Assembly: GCA_023254955.1 (NCBI GenBank)
Contig: JALRKC010000021.1
Coordinates: forward strand, 1-10,555
Length of the DNA: 10,555 nt
Source of the DNA: Candidatus Nanopelagicales bacterium
Lineage (GTDB): Bacteria; Actinomycetota; Actinomycetes; S36-B12; UBA5976
Direction: 5' to 3'
Positions 1 to 7,853 of this stretch are shown here, piece by piece. A program made the translations under genes and the position numbers. The notes below the pieces were generated by a model. It ran no database searches and was not told the DNA's origin. It saw only the letters and a list, made by a program, of their open reading frames with translations. Position 1 is the stretch's first letter; each line of letters opens with the position of its first letter.

Positions 1-162
1 GGCGCCTTACTCGTTCCACTAACAAATAAATACTTCAAGTGGAATCCAAAAATAACTGCAATTAGCATTGCCCTAATTACTTTGGCGCTATCGCTGGTAA
101 TCGGTGTCAATTTTGATAGAAGCTCTTCTTCACTTACTCAATTTGACTTCAAGGTGAACTGG
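1..162 (+). pseudogene. nuoM: NuoM N-terminal piece, out of frame with the rest of the gene
   Basis: Reading from base 1, this stretch encodes a typical start of complex I subunit M: GALLVPL at the end of transmembrane helix 1, a basic loop, a second hydrophobic helix (about residues 18-36), then QFDFKVNW. This matches E. coli NuoM FDMPW at residues 67-71, from memory. The true start codon lies left of the window. The frame continues to a TAA at 238-240 but stops resembling NuoM after the Trp codon at 160-162. The homologous protein resumes in the next frame with GIGLVLVLLT from base 161. The roughly 13 residues that normally join them (the segment like WIPxxG...DG) are missing. This is a frame break in the sequence as given. 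Whether it is a real mutation or an assembly error cannot be decided here. Confidence 0.75.
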
Positions 163-178
163 TATCGGTTTAGTATTA

Positions 179-1444
179 GTGTTACTAACTGCAGTTTTAA
201 CACCAATTGTTTTATGGGCAGACTTCCATGCAGCAGTTAAGCGACCAGTGCTTTACTCCTCTTTAATTTTGCTCTTAACTGGTAGCGCTAACTTAATCTT
301 TTTAGCGAGAGACCTCTTTTTGTTCTATGTGTTCTTTGAGGCGATGTTAATTCCGGTATTTTTTCTGATCGGAATTTACGGGGGAGTAAATCGCTCTAAA
401 GCAGCGATGAAATTTTTGCTTTATGGTTTAGCTGGTGGTTTAGCGATGTTGGCTGCAATTGTTGCCTTGACATTGATTGCAACTTCACAATTGCAACGCA
501 GCACCTTTGATATTGCAACTTTGAGTCAAAGTATTTCATTAACCTCCACTCAAGAGTTTTGGTTATTTGTGGGATTCTTTATTGCTTTTGCTATCAAGGC
601 TCCTATGGTTCCTTTGCACACTTGGCTTCCAGATGTTGCCCAAGAGGCAACCCCTGGTACTTCAACAATGTTGATAGGAATTTTGGACAAGATCGGCACT
701 TTTGGAATGATCGCTCTGGTGTTGCCATTGTTTCCAAACACTTCTGCGCAACTAGCTCCCTGGATTATTGCGCTAGCGGTAATAAGCGTTATCTATGGTG
801 CGATTTTGGCAATTGGTCAAAAAGAGATGCGCCGACTATTTGCCTACACTTCAATTTCACACTTTGGTTTCATCGTGATGGGTATTTTTGCCTTCACGAC
901 TGTGGGCATTGCGGGTGCAACTTTATATATGGTTGCCCACGGCCTATCAACAGCGGCTTTGTTCTTAGTGGCTGGTCATTTAATTAAACAAAGAGAAACC
1001 TCCTTAATTGCAAACTATGGAGGCCTAACCAAAGTAGCTCCAGTTATGGCTGGCCTATTTTTGATGGCGGCATTATCTGCCTTAGCCCTGCCGGGAATGG
1101 CGGGCTTTGTTTCAGAATTTATGGTTTTGACTGGTGTATACCAGCGCTATCAATTAGCGGCAATCATTGCTACTTTAGGAATTATTTTGGCAGCTATTTA
1201 TATGCTCTGGCTTTACCAAAGAGTTTTCACAGGACCTGAGAATGAAAAATCTAGCTTGATTAAAGATTTAGATAAAAAAGAAGTATGGCCTTTGGTTCCA
1301 GTTTTTGCTTTACTTATCGTTTTCGGCTTCTGGCCACAACCCGTTCTGCAAACCATTGAAAAATCAGTAGAAAATGTTATGCAACAGGTTAGTGCTCAAG
1401 ATCCAGACCCATTTTTTGCCGTTGAAAACAAGGAGCAAAATTGA
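179..1444 (+). CDS. nuoM: NADH-quinone oxidoreductase subunit M (NuoM), main part; N-terminus frameshifted
   Basis: NuoM is one of the three antiporter-like, proton-pumping membrane subunits of respiratory complex I. The 421 residues after the GTG at 179 cover the family from transmembrane helix 3 to the C-terminus. The essential helix-5 glutamate is E54 in FFEAMLIP (E. coli E144), and the helix-7 lysine is K140 in AIKAPMVPLHTWLPD (E. coli K234). The later proton-channel helices and C-terminal QPVL segment are also present. The offset to E. coli NuoM is a steady 90-94 residues, so this part has no further large indels. The GTG is only the first start-like codon in this frame. The NuoM-like sequence begins earlier, at 161, after an in-frame stop at 155-157, and continues the N-terminal piece encoded in the other frame from base 1. 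Intact NuoM would be about 510 residues. The TGA at 1442-1444 overlaps the nuoN start. Confidence 0.9.
   Translation: MLLTAVLTPIVLWADFHAAVKRPVLYSSLILLLTGSANLIFLARDLFLFYVFFEAMLIPVFFLIGIYGGVNRSKAAMKFLLYGLAGGLAMLAAIVALTLIATSQLQRSTFDIATLSQSISLTSTQEFWLFVGFFIAFAIKAPMVPLHTWLPDVAQEATPGTSTMLIGILDKIGTFGMIALVLPLFPNTSAQLAPWIIALAVISVIYGAILAIGQKEMRRLFAYTSISHFGFIVMGIFAFTTVGIAGATLYMVAHGLSTAALFLVAGHLIKQRETSLIANYGGLTKVAPVMAGLFLMAALSALALPGMAGFVSEFMVLTGVYQRYQLAAIIATLGIILAAIYMLWLYQRVFTGPENEKSSLIKDLDKKEVWPLVPVFALLIVFGFWPQPVLQTIEKSVENVMQQVSAQDPDPFFAVENKEQN
1430..1435 (+). promoter_or_regulatory. Ribosome binding site of nuoN
   Basis: AAGGAG lies five bases before the TTG at 1441 and inside the last codons of nuoM. 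It supports the TTG as the nuoN start and the TTGA overlap with the nuoM stop. Confidence 0.8.
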
Positions 1445-2979
1445 GAATTCCTACTCCGCTAATTGAATATGCCTTAATCTTGCCGATGCTGATCGTTTTT
1501 GCTGGTGCGGTAATAAGTGTCGGCTTTGAAGCATTCATCTCAAACAAAAATCGCAGGCAAGCGCAAATCTTTTTAACCATCTCAACTTTAGCGTTGGCCT
1601 TGGCTTCTTTGGTAATTATTGGAAACACCTTTTCTCGCTCATTAGCTGTCGAGGGAACCATTGCTTTTGATGGCCCCGGAGTTTTCATGCAATTTGTAAT
1701 TTTGTTAACTTCAATTCTTGCCACGATGATCATGGCTGAGCGAAAAGTTGACCCAGCAGGAGATGCATTCGCTGCCCGCTCCTCGGCGGTAGCAGGTGGT
1801 CAAGATGAAGCCATCGTCACCAAGATGGGCTTAGTGCAAACTGAGGTTTGGCCATTATTACTTTTCTCAGTTAGTGGAATGTTACTTTTTGTTAGCGCAA
1901 ATGACTTTTTAGTGCTCTTTGTAGGTTTAGAAGTAATGAGCTTGCCGCTTTATCTATTGGCGGCAATGGCAAGGCGAAAAAGATTGCTCAGTCAAGAAGC
2001 CGCCTTAAAGTATTTCTTGCTCGGCGCATTTGCAAGTGCGATTTTGCTTTTTGGAATTGCCTTAACTTATGCCTATACGGGTGAATTAAATTTTGGTGCA
2101 GTTTCTGCTGGGATTAGCGCAAATAACAACGCTGCTGGATTACTCACGGCGGCAGTTGCCTTAGTTGCGGTGGGGCTGCTTTTCAAAGTTGGCGCAGTCC
2201 CATTCCACCAATGGGTACCTGACGTTTATACCGGCTCGGCAACTGTAGTAACTGCATTTATGGCGAGTGCGGTAAAAGTTGCTGCAATTGGTGGATCGCT
2301 AAGAGCATTTTTCGTTGCCTTCGGTGGCTATGCCTGGGATTGGCGCCCCATGTTTTGGGCCGTTTCTATTTTGACAATGATCGTTGGAAGCATCGTGGCC
2401 TTGTCACAAATTGACGTTAAGCGCATGCTTGCTTATTCATCGGTTGCTAATGGCGGATTTATTCTGATCGGATTTGCTTCAACATCTAGAGCAGGAACCG
2501 CCGCAATTTTGTTCTACTTACTGACTTATTCACTAGCAACCCTAGGCGCTTTTGCCTTGGTGAGTTTAGTTAGAGATCCATCAGGAGAATCAAACAACAT
2601 CACGCGCTGGAAGGGTCTAGGTAAGAAATCACCATTAGTAGCTGGTTTATTCGGTTTTTACCTTCTTTCTTTTGCCGGAATTCCTCTTACAAGTGGATTT
2701 GTTGCCAAGTTCACACTGTTCGTTGCAGCAGTTTCTGGTGGCGCTTTGCCGTTGGTATTGGTTGGTGTCGTGGCTAGTGTGATTGCTGCATTCTTCTATA
2801 TCCGAATTATTATTTTGATGTTTTTCTCTGATCCTGATCCGGATGGCCCAGTGGTTGTTGTGCCAAGCAAAATTACGGCTGGCGCGATTGCTTTCACTTC
2901 GGTAGCCTCAGCGGTATTAGGAGTGTTTCCACAATGGGTGATCGATTACGCGAGTTCGGTGTCGGTGTTTCTCAGGTGA
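1441..2979 (+). CDS. nuoN: NADH-quinone oxidoreductase subunit N (NuoN)
   Basis: NuoN is the third antiporter-like proton-pumping subunit of complex I, in the cytoplasmic membrane next to NuoM. The 512-residue protein is full length for actinobacterial NuoN. Its hallmark residues are E164 in FVGLEVMSLPLYLLAA and K249 in LFKVGAVPFHQWVPD, the paired helix-5 glutamate and helix-7 lysine. The hydrophilic stretch at residues 100-136 (AERKVDPAGDAF...QTEVWPL) resembles Streptomyces NuoN and is absent from E. coli. About 14 transmembrane helices are apparent. The TTG start overlaps the nuoM stop as TTGA and has a clear AAGGAG site, so translation is coupled. The C-terminus overlaps the ribosome site of the downstream prenyl synthase gene. 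No defect is visible, in contrast to nuoM. Confidence 0.95.
   Translation: MRIPTPLIEYALILPMLIVFAGAVISVGFEAFISNKNRRQAQIFLTISTLALALASLVIIGNTFSRSLAVEGTIAFDGPGVFMQFVILLTSILATMIMAERKVDPAGDAFAARSSAVAGGQDEAIVTKMGLVQTEVWPLLLFSVSGMLLFVSANDFLVLFVGLEVMSLPLYLLAAMARRKRLLSQEAALKYFLLGAFASAILLFGIALTYAYTGELNFGAVSAGISANNNAAGLLTAAVALVAVGLLFKVGAVPFHQWVPDVYTGSATVVTAFMASAVKVAAIGGSLRAFFVAFGGYAWDWRPMFWAVSILTMIVGSIVALSQIDVKRMLAYSSVANGGFILIGFASTSRAGTAAILFYLLTYSLATLGAFALVSLVRDPSGESNNITRWKGLGKKSPLVAGLFGFYLLSFAGIPLTSGFVAKFTLFVAAVSGGALPLVLVGVVASVIAAFFYIRIIILMFFSDPDPDGPVVVVPSKITAGAIAFTSVASAVLGVFPQWVIDYASSVSVFLR
2974..2979 (+). promoter_or_regulatory. Ribosome binding site of the polyprenyl synthase, overlapping the nuoN stop
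   Basis: AGGTGA pairs with the 16S anti-Shine-Dalgarno region and sits five bases before the ATG at 2985. Its last three bases are the nuoN TGA. It favours ATG 2985 over the in-frame GTG at 2976, which would overlap the stop as GTGA but has no upstream site. Confidence 0.6.
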
Positions 2980-2984
2980 GCACA

Positions 2985-3965
2985 ATGCGAGCCAGAGATT
3001 TAGAAATCTCTGACCCGGCTCTCGCCCAATTTATTGCTGATGGGCTTGAAAGAACCGAAAAACTTCTTGAAGTTGAATCTGTTTCAATGTTTGACCCACT
3101 TACAGAGATTTCGCAGCATCTACTTAAAGCCGGCGGTAAAAGAATTCGACCAGTTCTAGTTTTTATCGCTGGTCGCTTTGGTCAACCAGACTTAGAACGC
3201 TTAGCCAAAGTAGCGGCAGCGATTGAATTTACTCACGTTGCAACTTTGTATCATGACGACGTAATGGATGAAGCCAAAGTAAGACGCGGAGTAGTTTCAG
3301 TAAATCAAAGATTTGGAAACTATTCAGCGATTATGGCTGGAGACTTTTTGTTTTCTAGAGCATCTGCAGTAACTGCTGAATTAGGCCCACATGCTGTGAG
3401 CGTTATGGCACAAACTTTGGCCACGCTTTGTGAAGGTCAAATACGTGAAACTGTAGGGCCAAATGATGAAGCACCAATTAATCATTACCTAATGGTCCTG
3501 CGCCAAAAAACCGCCTCATTGATTCAATCGGCAGCAACCTTAGCGGCTGAAGTTTCCCACGCAGATGATTTAACTGTTGCCGCTTTAGGCACCTATGCAG
3601 AAAATGTTGGAATTGCTTTTCAAATATCAGACGATATTCTCGATCTGAAGGGTAACCCAAATAAATCTGGAAAACTTCTAGGTACCGATTTGATTGAAGG
3701 TGTTTACACTTTGCCAGTATTGGCTGCACTTGAAAAAGACACAACTAATCAATTGAAAGCTCGGCTCGATGAAATTAATGAAGATGGTGAAGGCGTAGCC
3801 GAAGCTATTGAGCTAATTGAAGCACTGGGAGGTTTTGAGGTTGCGCATTTGCAATTAGAAATGTTCATTGACAAGGCAACAACCGCACTCGACCCCTTAC
3901 CAAATGGCAGTGAAAAAGAAGCATTAATCAATTTTGCAGCCTGGCTGACAGACCGCAGCGCTTAA
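2985..3965 (+). CDS. Long-chain polyprenyl diphosphate synthase (trans-isoprenyl type)
   Basis: This enzyme condenses isopentenyl diphosphate onto an allylic diphosphate to make an all-trans prenyl chain. With the start at 2985 it has 326 residues, usual for the family. Motifs in order are GGKRIRP (50-56), the first aspartate-rich motif DDVMD (91-95), GDFLFSRA (119-126), a KTA motif (175-177) and the second aspartate-rich motif DDILD (216-220). The residues four and five before the first motif are small (T and A) rather than aromatic, which suggests a long product. Fusion to the complex I operon (start overlapping the nuoN stop) points to the menaquinone side chain; comparable synthases lie near nuo in Streptomyces. 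Exact chain length cannot be read from sequence. GTG 2976 is an alternative start. Confidence 0.9.
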   Translation: MRARDLEISDPALAQFIADGLERTEKLLEVESVSMFDPLTEISQHLLKAGGKRIRPVLVFIAGRFGQPDLERLAKVAAAIEFTHVATLYHDDVMDEAKVRRGVVSVNQRFGNYSAIMAGDFLFSRASAVTAELGPHAVSVMAQTLATLCEGQIRETVGPNDEAPINHYLMVLRQKTASLIQSAATLAAEVSHADDLTVAALGTYAENVGIAFQISDDILDLKGNPNKSGKLLGTDLIEGVYTLPVLAALEKDTTNQLKARLDEINEDGEGVAEAIELIEALGGFEVAHLQLEMFIDKATTALDPLPNGSEKEALINFAAWLTDRSA

Positions 3966-4859
3966 CTATTTTCTGGAATAGCGCCAAGCGTCTACGCTAA
4001 AAAAGCTCAAAGCAATCCAGATACCCACAAAACCAATCCACTTGGCTGGTGAAACGATCTCATTGAATATAAATAAACCAACTAAAAATTGCAAAATGGG
4101 TGCAATATATTGAAGTAGGCCGGTAACGCTTAGCGGCAATCTAATTACCGCAGCACCGAAGAACAGCAGCGGAATGATAGTTGCCAATCCGCTAGATGCT
4201 AGCCAAAGCGCATGCGAAATACCATCTTGCACAAAAGATAATTCACCTCGGGAGTAAAGCCAAATCAAAAAGCCTATGAAAAATGGCGCAACAAAAGTAG
4301 TCTCAACTGTCAAGCTAGTCAATGAAGGTACATTGGCTACTTTTTTTACTAATCCATAAAAACCAAAACTAAACGCTAGTGAGAGTGAAATCCATGGGAA
4401 ACTACCAGCCGCAAAGGTTAAGTAGAGCACCGCGAAAAATGCAATGATCACCGCTACCCATTGAAATTTTCTCAATTTTTCTTTGAAAATTATTAAACCT
4501 AATGCGACTGAGACTAGCGGATTCATAAAGTAGCCAAGTGCAGTATCAACTACTCGATCATGAGAAACAGCCCAAATAAAAACTCCCCAATTTATTGAAA
4601 TAAATATTGAAGCTAGCAATAAAATCCACGCAGTTTTCTTTATTTTCACAACATCAAAAACCGCAGTCCACTCTTTTAAAAAACTAATAATGATGAATAG
4701 TGTTAATAAGGACCATACGACTCGGTGAGAAAGAATTTCTAGAGAACTTGCTGGTTGTAAGAGAGGCCAATAAATTGGGATTAAACCCCAAGTTATGTAA
4801 GCACCTAAACCATAGTAGAGACCAGTTCTAAAAGTCTCCTTTTCTCTGTTATCGTTCAA
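3966..4859 (-). CDS. rarD: RarD-type EamA-family permease
   Basis: This is a 297-residue membrane protein of the drug/metabolite transporter superfamily with about ten hydrophobic helices. The N-terminal block GLYYGLGAYITWGLIPIYW, followed by EILSHRVVWSL (residues 41-51), is the RarD signature. E. coli RarD (296 residues, named for chloramphenicol sensitivity) has the same length; the true substrate of the family is not established. The start is a TTG only three bases after the korB stop. I see no Shine-Dalgarno site before it and no other ATG, GTG or TTG in frame before the first helix, so translation is probably coupled to korB. The stop codon abuts the prenyl synthase stop on the other strand with no spacer. 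Confidence 0.88.
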   Translation of the reverse strand: MNDNREKETFRTGLYYGLGAYITWGLIPIYWPLLQPASSLEILSHRVVWSLLTLFIIISFLKEWTAVFDVVKIKKTAWILLLASIFISINWGVFIWAVSHDRVVDTALGYFMNPLVSVALGLIIFKEKLRKFQWVAVIIAFFAVLYLTFAAGSFPWISLSLAFSFGFYGLVKKVANVPSLTSLTVETTFVAPFFIGFLIWLYSRGELSFVQDGISHALWLASSGLATIIPLLFFGAAVIRLPLSVTGLLQYIAPILQFLVGLFIFNEIVSPAKWIGFVGIWIALSFFSVDAWRYSRK

Positions 4860-4862
4860 TTT

Positions 4863-5897
4863 TTAATTTACTATCCAGGTATCTTGACCCTTTAGTACTG
4901 CTTGCAAATCAGCACCTTTGGTTCTTGCTGTCTCAACTTGAGATCGAGCTGCTTCATCGTAAGTTGATTTTTCAACGCTACGCAATACTCCCAAAGTGGT
5001 GTAGCGCAAAGATTTGCTATCAGCAAGTCGCGTTAAGGCAAAAGCAATTGAAGGGTCAGGGTTTGCTGGATCATGAACGATAATTTCATTTTCATTGACA
5101 CTCGAGCTATCAACTACTTTTAGCATTCCTGAACTTCCCTGAACTACAGCTTTGCTTAGATCTTTACCAAATTTAATCGGCTCACCTGGAACTAAATTAA
5201 TTACTGCTTCATCTTTAGTCTCAGGATTCTTCAAAATATCAAATGCTCCATCATTAAAGATGTCACAATTTTGATAAATCTCAACAAAAGCTGTGCCCTT
5301 ATGATTTGCGGCAGCTCGTAAAACTTCAGTTAGTTGTTTACGATCGGAGTCAAGAGCTCTTGCCACAAAAGTCGCTTCCGCACCTAAGGCTAAACTTGCC
5401 GCATCAAGTGGATGCTCCAAAGATCCGAGTGGCGTAGATTTTGTGATTTTTCCGGTTTCGCTCGTTGGGGAGTACTGTCCTTTAGTTAATCCGTAAATTC
5501 GATTATTGAACAATAAGACTTTCACATCTACGTTTCTTCGCAGTAGATGAATGATGTGATTGCCTCCGATGCTTAATGCATCACCATCACCAGTTACCAC
5601 CCAAATCGATAGGTCAGGCCTGGTTACTGCCAAGCCAGTGGCAATAGCTGGTGCCCTGCCGTGGATTGAGTGCAAACCATAAGTGTTCATGTAATAAGGA
5701 AAGCGCGACGAACAACCTATTCCAGAAATAAAAACAATATTTTCGCGCTTTAAATTTAATTCAGGTAAAAAACCTTGAACTGTTGCCAAAATTGCATAAT
5801 CACCACATCCAGGACACCATCTAACTTCTTGATCACTTTTGAAGTCTTTGGCTTTTTGTGGCTCAGAGGCTAAAGGGATTTCTCTAATTACTGACAC
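4863..5897 (-). CDS. korB: 2-oxoacid (2-oxoglutarate):ferredoxin oxidoreductase, beta subunit
   Basis: KorB binds thiamine diphosphate and a [4Fe-4S] cluster and, with KorA, oxidises a 2-oxoacid to its acyl-CoA while reducing ferredoxin. From the GTG at 5897 it has 344 residues. Likely cluster cysteines are C28 and C31 (CPGCGD), C62 (GIGCSSRFPYY) and C211 (NCDIFNDG). The thiamine diphosphate motif runs from GDGD (103-106) to NN (131-132). Blocks such as KAKDFKSDQEVRWCPGCGDY and YGLTKGQYSPTSE closely match mycobacterial KorB as remembered, which favours 2-oxoglutarate as substrate. GTG 5897 was chosen because GAGGTG lies seven bases upstream; the longer TTG start at 5924 adds nine basic residues with no such support. 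The start overlaps the korA stop by 14 bases, so the pair is coupled. No ferredoxin gene is in the window. Confidence 0.94.
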   Translation of the reverse strand: MSVIREIPLASEPQKAKDFKSDQEVRWCPGCGDYAILATVQGFLPELNLKRENIVFISGIGCSSRFPYYMNTYGLHSIHGRAPAIATGLAVTRPDLSIWVVTGDGDALSIGGNHIIHLLRRNVDVKVLLFNNRIYGLTKGQYSPTSETGKITKSTPLGSLEHPLDAASLALGAEATFVARALDSDRKQLTEVLRAAANHKGTAFVEIYQNCDIFNDGAFDILKNPETKDEAVINLVPGEPIKFGKDLSKAVVQGSSGMLKVVDSSSVNENEIIVHDPANPDPSIAFALTRLADSKSLRYTTLGVLRSVEKSTYDEAARSQVETARTKGADLQAVLKGQDTWIVN

Positions 5898-7764
5898 TTT
5901 GCGCCACCTCTTTAATAACTTCAACTAGTTCCGCACTAGTAAACGGAAGCCCTCGAATTTGGTTATAGCTGATCGCGTCAACTAAGAATTTACCTCTGAT
6001 CAATAGAGCTAATTGGCCTAAATTCATTTCCGGAATAATTACTTTGTCATATTGCTTTAAAACTTCACCCAAATCTTTAGGGAAAGGATTTAAATGGCGC
6101 AAATGAACTCTTGCTACTTCAATACCTTGCTTGCGCACTTCACGGCAAGCAGCTTTAATCGGACCATAAGTTGAACCCCAGCCGAGCACCAAAACCTTAG
6201 CTTTGCCACTTGGGTCTTTGACTCGAGTTGAAGGAATTGATTCAGCTATTGCATCTATTTTTGCTTGCCTAGTTCTAACCATGAAGTCATGATTTGCGGG
6301 GTCATAAGAAATTGCACCAGTTTTATCTTGCTTTTCTAAGCCGCCGATTCGATGCTCTAAGCCGGCAACTCCTGGCGGCGCCCAAGGTCGTGCCAAAGTC
6401 TCAGGATCGCGAAGATAAGGCAAAAATTCTTTTTCACCTTTTTCATTTACGTGATTTGGCTCTTTAGCAAATTCAACAGTTAAATCAGGAAGATCGTTAA
6501 TTTCTGGAATCCGCCATGGCTCGGACCCGTTTGCAATATAACCATCTGACAAAAGAATTACTGGTGTGCGATAGACAGTTGCGATTCTTACTGCTTCCAT
6601 CGCCATTTCAAAACAATCACTTGGAGTACTAGTTGCTAAAACCGCAACAGGGGATTCACCATTTCTTCCATAAAGCGCTTGTAATAAATCAGCTTGCTCA
6701 GTTTTTGTCGGTAAGCCGGTAGATGGCCCACCTCTTTGCACATCAACAACTATTAAAGGCAATTCCAGCGCAACTGCTAAACCTAGAGTTTCTGCCTTCA
6801 AACTTAAACCAGGCCCTGAAGTTGTCGTTACCCCCAAAGAACCTCCAAATGAAGCGCCAAGTGCAGCACCTATGCCAGCAATTTCATCTTCAGCTTGCAT
6901 GGTTGTCACATTAAATCTTTTTAATCCGCTTAAAGTATGCAAAATATCGCTTGCCGGCGTAATTGGGTAAGAGCCTAAAAATAATGGCAAGTTAGCTCTT
7001 TGCGCACCAGCAACTAAGCCATAAGCGAGCGATAAATTACCAGAGATATTTCTGTATTCACCCGCAGGTAGATTGCTTGCTGGCTTAACTTCATATCTAA
7101 CTGAAAAATCTTCCGTAGTTTCACCGTAGTTCCATCCAGCTTTAAAAGCAGCTAAGTTCGCCTCAATCAATTCTGGTTTTTTAGCAAATTTTTGTTTGAT
7201 GAATTTTTCAGTTGGCTCAACGGGCCGTGAATAAAGCCAAGAGAGCAGTCCAAGCGCAAACATATTTTTGGCTCTACCTGCTTCTTGCTTATTAGCACCA
7301 GTGTTCGCCACAGCTTCACGGGTCATAGATGTGAGAGAAAGTGCATAGACTTTGTATGAATCTAAAGAGCCATCAGTTATTGGATTAGATTGAAACCCAA
7401 CTTTGGTTAAATTTCTTGAAGTAAATTCATCTGTATCAACAATAATGTCAGCACCGCGGGGCAGATCTTTCAAATTAGCTTTTAAGGCAGCTGGGTTCAT
7501 GGCAACTAAAACATCAGGCTTATCGCCAGCTGTCAAAATATCAAAACCAGCAAAGTGAATTTGGAAGGCGCTTACTCCAGGCAAAGTGCCTTGTGGTGCC
7601 CGAATTTCAGCTGGAAAGTCAGGCAAGGTGGCAACATCGTTTCCAAAAATTGCGCTAGCTGAAGTGAACCTGTCGCCTGTCAACTGCATGCCATCGCCGG
7701 AGTCACCAGCAAATCGAACGATTACCTGATCTAACTCCACAGTTTGTCTTGGCATATGCCTCAT
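5884..7764 (-). CDS. korA: 2-oxoacid (2-oxoglutarate):ferredoxin oxidoreductase, alpha subunit (gamma-alpha fusion)
   Basis: KorA is the large subunit of the ferredoxin-dependent 2-oxoacid oxidoreductase. It has 626 residues and is a fused gamma-alpha type. The gamma domain fills about residues 10-190, with FAGDSGDGMQLTGDRF at 18-33 and DVLVAMNPAALKAN at 84-97. The alpha (pyrimidine-binding) domain runs from about 240, with SYPITP (265-270), TTTSGPG (313-319) and QRGGPSTG (343-350), the loops that line the substrate and cofactor site. A transketolase-C-like domain follows from about 520. Length and blocks match mycobacterial KorA, which has a longer N-terminal tail. Start ATG 7764 is followed by ATG 7755; neither has a strong ribosome site and both precede the conserved region. 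This is the first gene of the korA-korB-rarD unit, divergent from htpX. Confidence 0.95.
   Translation of the reverse strand: MRHMPRQTVELDQVIVRFAGDSGDGMQLTGDRFTSASAIFGNDVATLPDFPAEIRAPQGTLPGVSAFQIHFAGFDILTAGDKPDVLVAMNPAALKANLKDLPRGADIIVDTDEFTSRNLTKVGFQSNPITDGSLDSYKVYALSLTSMTREAVANTGANKQEAGRAKNMFALGLLSWLYSRPVEPTEKFIKQKFAKKPELIEANLAAFKAGWNYGETTEDFSVRYEVKPASNLPAGEYRNISGNLSLAYGLVAGAQRANLPLFLGSYPITPASDILHTLSGLKRFNVTTMQAEDEIAGIGAALGASFGGSLGVTTTSGPGLSLKAETLGLAVALELPLIVVDVQRGGPSTGLPTKTEQADLLQALYGRNGESPVAVLATSTPSDCFEMAMEAVRIATVYRTPVILLSDGYIANGSEPWRIPEINDLPDLTVEFAKEPNHVNEKGEKEFLPYLRDPETLARPWAPPGVAGLEHRIGGLEKQDKTGAISYDPANHDFMVRTRQAKIDAIAESIPSTRVKDPSGKAKVLVLGWGSTYGPIKAACREVRKQGIEVARVHLRHLNPFPKDLGEVLKQYDKVIIPEMNLGQLALLIRGKFLVDAISYNQIRGLPFTSAELVEVIKEVAQSVSN
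5905..5910 (-). promoter_or_regulatory. Ribosome binding site of korB
   Basis: GAGGTG on the minus strand, seven bases before the GTG at 5897 and inside the end of korA. It decides the korB start against the upstream TTG at 5924. Confidence 0.7.
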
Positions 7765-7801
7765 TCTATTGCCGAACGGAATAAACGCCTGGCAGCAGCA
7801 G

Positions 7802-7829
7802 TTGCATAGTTAAGAGCATTAACTACTAT
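7802..7829 (+). promoter_or_regulatory. Candidate htpX promoter
   Basis: TTGCAT (7802-7807) and TACTAT (7824-7829) are separated by 16 bases and resemble -35 and -10 boxes; the -10 matches four of six consensus bases including the key TA...T. Transcription would begin near 7836, leaving about 26 bases before the htpX start with its own ribosome site. Read by eye; the -35 is weak. Confidence 0.4.
7807..7825 (+). repeat. Perfect 7-bp inverted repeat in the korA/htpX divergent region
   Basis: TAGTTAA and TTAACTA are perfect reverse complements separated by five bases (GAGCA). The repeat lies between the candidate -35 and -10 of htpX, overlaps the -10 by two bases, and is about 40-60 bases upstream of korA. 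It is AT-rich with no T-run, so an operator is likelier than a terminator. Function is inference. Confidence 0.5.
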
Positions 7830-7848
7830 TAAAAGACAACCTAGACAA

Positions 7849-7853
7849 AAGGA
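7849..7853 (+). promoter_or_regulatory. Ribosome binding site of htpX
   Basis: AAGGA lies eight bases before the TTG at 7862 but only two before the TTG at 7856, so it favours the later TTG as the htpX start. Confidence 0.6.

Noticed and set aside
154..172. Programmed ribosomal frameshift joining the two nuoM frames
   Set aside because: No slippery heptamer or following stem-loop is visible, and a shift would still leave about 13 conserved residues missing.
559..987. Plus-strand 142-codon frame inside nuoM
   Set aside because: It overlaps the well-conserved NuoM frame, is rich in Cys, His and Trp, and resembles no family; it is a shadow of the real gene.
1389..1733. Minus-strand 114-codon frame across the nuoM/nuoN junction
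   Set aside because: Antisense to two conserved complex I genes, with no ribosome site or recognisable domain.
5898..5924. TTG 5924 as the korB start
   Set aside because: No ribosome site, and it adds nine mostly basic residues; GTG 5897 has GAGGTG at ideal distance.
7765..7800. A korA promoter (TTTATT about 20 bases before ATG 7764 on the minus strand)
   Set aside because: The -10 resemblance is modest and no -35-like hexamer stands at the right distance, so I did not annotate it.
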